A stretch of 26,754 nucleotides of DNA from Dinoroseobacter sp042096155 (GTDB lineage Bacteria > Pseudomonadota > Alphaproteobacteria > Rhodobacterales > Rhodobacteraceae): contig JBELMC010000036.1 of the NCBI GenBank assembly GCA_042096155.1, positions 1-26,754 of the forward strand, written 5' to 3'. The notes below the pieces were generated by a model. The model ran no database searches. It saw only the letters and a list, made by a program, of their open reading frames with translations, and had not been told where the DNA came from. Both the position numbers and the translations under genes were made by a program. Positions 23,528 through 26,754 of the stretch are shown one piece after another (the first letter of the stretch is position 1; each line of letters begins with the position of its first letter).

Positions 23528-23833
23528 AAAAGCTGTCTTTTCTGTTGCTGGAGTTGATGCGCTGTTTTTACCCGCAACCGAGACGATGCCAAAAGAGTTG
23601 TTTTCGATCATTGACAAACCTCTGATTCAATACTCCGCGGAAGAGGCGTTCGCAGCGGATATCGATACGCTAATTTTTGCAACCGGTCGGAACAAGCGTG
23701 CGATTGAGGATCATTTTGATGCGAATATTGAATTGGACCCATGCTGCATGCCAAAAGCAAAGATGTACAGGTTGACATGGTTCGCAACATAATTCCCGAA
23801 GGTGGGGAATGCATACCGTTTCATCATTGCTGA
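23517..23833 (+). pseudogene. galU: Degenerate galU fragment (UTP-glucose-1-phosphate uridylyltransferase)
   Basis: The start MKIRKAVF and the stretches PLIQYSAEEA and TGRNKRAIEDHFDAN identify GalU. About 75 codons in, the frame shifts: the GalU-like sequence KSKDVQVDMVRNIIPEG continues in another frame from about 23741 to a stop at 23833. The rest of the gene (about 200 codons) is absent. The nucleotide-binding loop is also damaged: where GalU has GLGTRFLPATKAMPKE, this reads GVDALFLPATETMPKE, losing the essential arginine and a lysine. It lies in the same low-GC block as ugd, whose substrate GalU would supply. Confidence 0.87.
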
Positions 23834-23966
23834 ACAGCTGCATCAAGTTGGTATTAGCTAGGTCCGCCTCTGTTTGCCCATTGCTGACCCCCAAAATCTG
23901 CCCGACACAACACAACCGCACCTGACCTCGGTTGAGACCCCCGAAGCGGATCAAGATGAAGACGCT

Positions 23967-24368
23967 CTAAGTGGTCGCGCGCGCCTTGGCTTCGACCTCG
24001 TCTGCGACAGATTCCGCTTGTGCCGCCAGTTCGGCAAGCGCCTCGGGCACCGAAGGCGGGATCATCGGCACCTCGATCCGCTCCGGTGCAGGCGCAGGCT
24101 GGGCGCGCAGCTGCTCGACCATATTTTGTTGCGTCTTCAACTCGGCCTCGCATCGACGCAGATCTTCTTCGAGGCCCACAGTCTTATCTGACAACATCAA
24201 GCCTGCCATCAACAACATCCGTTCCGGTGTCATCCGACCCAGTTGATCGGCCAGCATCTGAGCTTCGCTGTCCAGCAACGCTGCTGCGGATTGCAGATAG
24301 GCCTCTTCACCCGCTTGGCACGAGACCGAAAACAGTTTGCCGCCAATGGCGATTTCCACGTCAGGCAT
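23967..24368 (-). CDS. zapA: ZapA-like cell division protein
   Basis: The 133-residue protein opens with VEIAIGGKLFSVSC, followed by GEEAYLQSAAALLDSEAQML and RMLLMAGLMLSDK, the globular head and first long helix of ZapA, then a coiled-coil region. ZapA binds FtsZ in the cytoplasm and stabilises the Z ring. It has a Pro/Ala-rich linker and an acidic C-terminal helix. Its ATG overlaps the end of the upstream coiled-coil gene by 8 bases, so the two are co-expressed. Confidence 0.85.
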   Translation of the reverse strand: MPDVEIAIGGKLFSVSCQAGEEAYLQSAAALLDSEAQMLADQLGRMTPERMLLMAGLMLSDKTVGLEEDLRRCEAELKTQQNMVEQLRAQPAPAPERIEVPMIPPSVPEALAELAAQAESVADEVEAKARATT

Positions 24369-24876
24369 GGGACGCTCCCTCTATGATCGGGGTCAAGGTG
24401 GTCAGGATCGCATCAATGTCGCGCAATTCCGACAAACGAGCGGCTTGAACCGCTTCAAGGTCGGCGGCGAGACTGCGATTGATCAGTTCAGGATCGCTGA
24501 CATTTGCCAACGCCGATTGGCGCAGCGCGGCATTGGCGGTCTGCAGATCTTGGACCGTGCTGCGCAGCGTGCGCAGCTCCGCGTCGGTTGCAGCCTGATC
24601 AGAGGCACTGACTGCGGCGTCTCGGGCTGCGGTTTGCTGCGCTTGCGCCGCCAACAGCTGGTTTTCCAAACTCGCCGTTTTGGCCCGCTCGGCTTCCAAA
24701 GCAACCGTGGCGTCTGACAAATCCGATGTGACCGAGGCCAACTGAGCCGCCAAAGCATCCGCCTCTGCGGCAGGTACCATTTCGGCATCAAAGGCCGGTT
24801 GCAGACCTTCAATCCCGGACCTGATCCGCTCGATCGCCTCAGCTATGCGTTTTTCAAGCTCTGCCAGCTCGGTCAT
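24361..24876 (-). CDS. Coiled-coil protein encoded with ZapA
   Basis: A 171-residue protein, almost entirely helical and rich in Ala, Glu, Leu and Gln, with heptad patterns between about residues 35 and 125. It has no transmembrane segment and no recognised catalytic motif. The ATG at 24876 has AGGAGA 8 bases upstream; longer readings have no such site. It is translationally coupled to zapA and divergent from transketolase, an arrangement I associate with Rhodobacteraceae, so a structural role linked to division is possible but unproven. Confidence 0.8.
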   Translation of the reverse strand: MTELAELEKRIAEAIERIRSGIEGLQPAFDAEMVPAAEADALAAQLASVTSDLSDATVALEAERAKTASLENQLLAAQAQQTAARDAAVSASDQAATDAELRTLRSTVQDLQTANAALRQSALANVSDPELINRSLAADLEAVQAARLSELRDIDAILTTLTPIIEGASHA

Positions 24877-25138
24877 GCGCGTCGTCTCCTGTTGCCCCAT
24901 CGCCGCTTGGCCATTGCGCAGCCATGGGCGTCTGCATCCAAGTGCGCTGCCCCGCTGTGTCATTGACCGCGAATCGCACGATGCGCCACTATATTGAGCG
25001 ATCGGACCGCCGCTGGCAAACACCACTGAACAAAAACCAGCTGTTATTGCTCAACTGCTTAGCCCAGGTTCTTGATCTTCCAACCGAGGCTTCGTATCAG
25101 CGCGCGACCCTTCGTTTTTGTTCCACAGGAGTCCCGGT

Positions 25139-26754
25139 TTGGATATCTCTGCTTTGCGCGCCGCGCACCCCGACCACTGGATGCGTGCCGCTGCCATCCG
25201 CACATTAACACTTGATGCCATTGCCGCGGCAAATTCTGGCCATTCTGGCATGCCGATGGGGATGGCCGATGTCGCAACGGTCTTATATTCAAAACATTTG
25301 AAATTTGACGCGAGCCATCCCGAGTGGCCTGATCGCGATCGGTTCATTCTGTCGGCGGGTCATGGCTCGATGCTGCTTTACGCGCTGCTGCATCTGACCG
25401 GCTCGCCCGATATGACGTTGGACCAAGTAAAAAACTTCCGCCAATTGGGAGCCGTCACCGCAGGCCACCCCGAATATGGTCACGCCCGTGGCATTGAGAC
25501 CACGACAGGCCCGCTGGGTCAGGGGATCGCCAATGCAGTTGGCTTTGCGATGGCCGAGGCGCACCTGCGCGCAGTCTGGGGCAAGAAGATCTTCGACCAT
25601 TATACCTATTGCGTGGCTGGTGACGGGTGCCTGATGGAAGGCGTCAGCCAGGAAGCGCTCGCCCTTGCGGGCCGTCAAGAATTGTCGCGACTGATTGTGT
25701 TGTGGGATGACAATGGCATCACTATTGACGGATCTGTCGCTTTGGCGGACCGCACCGACCAGAAGGCCCGCTTTGCTGCCTCAGGATGGGACGTGTTCAG
25801 CTGCGATGGCCATGATCCTGAGGATATCGACCGTGCATTGACGGCGGCCAAGGCCTCCGCACGACCCGCGATGATTGCCTGCAAGACCCATATTGCGATC
25901 GGTTCATCGGCCCAGGATACCGCCAAAGGTCATGGCGCGCTGACCGACGCCAAGCTCATCGCAGATACCAAAGCCGCCTATGGCTGGCCGCACCCGGCTT
26001 TCGAGATCCCCGCCGAGCTGAAATCTTGGTGGGCGGCCGTTGGCACCCGCGGATCCGCCACCCGCGCCGCATGGCAGGCCCGCCTTACAGCCTTGTCAAC
26101 CACCAAACAGGCCGAGTTCGCCCGTGTCTTTGCAGGACAGACACCCAAAAAGCTCTCGGCGGCTCTCAAGGCGCATAAAAAACGCCTGTCCGAAGATCAG
26201 CCCAAAGTCGCGACCCGTAAAGCCTCGCAGATGGCGCTGGAAGTGATCAATTCTGTGATGCCCGAGACACTTGGCGGATCAGCCGATCTGACCGGGTCAA
26301 ATCTGACCAATACCACCGATCTTGGGATCTTCTCGCCCGAGGACCGCAAAGGCCGTCACATTCATTATGGGATCCGCGAGCACGCCATGGCGGCGGCGAT
26401 GAACGGCATGATCTTGCATGGCGGTGTGCGGCCCTATGGCGGTACATTTTTTACCTTTACCGATTATGCCCGGCCCGCGATGCGGCTGTCGGCGTTGATG
26501 AAGATCGCGCCGATCTATGTGATGACTCATGACAGTATTGGCGTGGGCGAAGATGGTCCGACCCACCAACCGGTTGAGCATCTGGCAATGCTGCGCGCGA
26601 CCCCAAACATCTATATGTTCCGGCCTGCAGATGTGGTTGAGACCGCAGAAGCCTGGCAGATTGCGCTGGAAACCACCAAGACACCGTCGGTTTTGGCCCT
26701 GTCGCGCCAAGGCTTGCCCACATTGCGCACCACACACACCACCAAGAACATGAC
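25139..26754 (+). CDS. tkt: Transketolase, 3' end outside window
   Basis: The first 538 or so residues of a roughly 670-residue transketolase. Seen in order: AANSGHSGMPMG near the N-terminus (thiamine diphosphate and substrate site), LSAGHGSMLLYALL, TTGPLGQG, VAGDGCLMEGVSQEA (the GDG of the thiamine diphosphate/metal motif), DDNGITIDG, HYGIREHAM with the catalytic glutamate, and THDSIGVGEDGPTHQP. It moves two-carbon units between sugar phosphates in the pentose phosphate pathway. TTG 25139 is chosen as start because AGGAG lies about 7 bases upstream. No frame break was seen. It is divergent from the coiled-coil/zapA pair. Confidence 0.95.
   Translation, partial: MDISALRAAHPDHWMRAAAIRTLTLDAIAAANSGHSGMPMGMADVATVLYSKHLKFDASHPEWPDRDRFILSAGHGSMLLYALLHLTGSPDMTLDQVKNFRQLGAVTAGHPEYGHARGIETTTGPLGQGIANAVGFAMAEAHLRAVWGKKIFDHYTYCVAGDGCLMEGVSQEALALAGRQELSRLIVLWDDNGITIDGSVALADRTDQKARFAASGWDVFSCDGHDPEDIDRALTAAKASARPAMIACKTHIAIGSSAQDTAKGHGALTDAKLIADTKAAYGWPHPAFEIPAELKSWWAAVGTRGSATRAAWQARLTALSTTKQAEFARVFAGQTPKKLSAALKAHKKRLSEDQPKVATRKASQMALEVINSVMPETLGGSADLTGSNLTNTTDLGIFSPEDRKGRHIHYGIREHAMAAAMNGMILHGGVRPYGGTFFTFTDYARPAMRLSALMKIAPIYVMTHDSIGVGEDGPTHQPVEHLAMLRATPNIYMFRPADVVETAEAWQIALETTKTPSVLALSRQGLPTLRTTHTTKNM

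Noticed and set aside
1..26754. CRISPR arrays, tRNA and rRNA genes
   Set aside because: No regularly spaced repeats, tRNA T-loop patterns or rRNA stretches were recognised by eye on either strand.

Overview
The window looks like a chromosomal segment of a marine alphaproteobacterium of the Rhodobacteraceae (Roseobacter group). The grounds are a high-GC background, the phn gene order, PHO boxes of the alphaproteobacterial CTGTCAT-N4-CTGTCAT type, and a divergent transketolase / coiled-coil gene / zapA arrangement at the right end. This is inference from content; no database was searched.

Left edge (1-2500): a truncated GMC-family flavin oxidoreductase, divergent from an IclR-family regulator across a strongly palindromic promoter, then a decayed insertion-sequence zone with an IS3-type transposase fragment.

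Centre (2529-15753, + strand): an almost complete carbon-phosphorus (C-P) lyase cluster. It opens with a PHO box and runs phnF, G, H, I, J, K, L, M, then phnC, D, E1, E2. A tail follows with a 41-codon P-loop scrap, a metallophosphoesterase, a hexapeptide-repeat transferase, a GNAT acetyltransferase and an AbrB-family membrane protein. Most genes overlap by 1-14 bases and are probably translationally coupled. The ABC system (C, D, E1, E2) imports phosphonates. PhnG-H-I-L/K attach the phosphonate to ribose triphosphate, PhnM removes diphosphate and PhnJ cleaves the C-P bond. The phosphoesterase probably processes the cyclic ribose phosphate in place of PhnP. No phnN and no canonical phnP are seen. 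The most striking feature is PhnJ: three of the four cysteines that are invariant in the known enzyme are not at their expected positions, while its radical glycine and the PhnI zinc histidines are kept.

Right centre (15869-21762, mostly - strand): a decaying accessory zone with a deleted and nonsense-mutated phnM paralogue and a DUF3800 gene broken by one stop codon. Beyond it lies an intact, tightly coupled operon of a second, divergent PhnM-like amidohydrolase, an MFS transporter and a xylose-isomerase-like TIM-barrel protein. A PHO-box-like site stands upstream of this operon, on its strand. It is the best candidate here for an undescribed phosphorus-related auxiliary pathway.

Right edge (21834-26754): an IS3 transposase tail borders a low-GC island with an intact UDP-glucose dehydrogenase and a broken galU. 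After it come zapA and a coiled-coil gene on the - strand, divergent from a transketolase gene that runs off the window.
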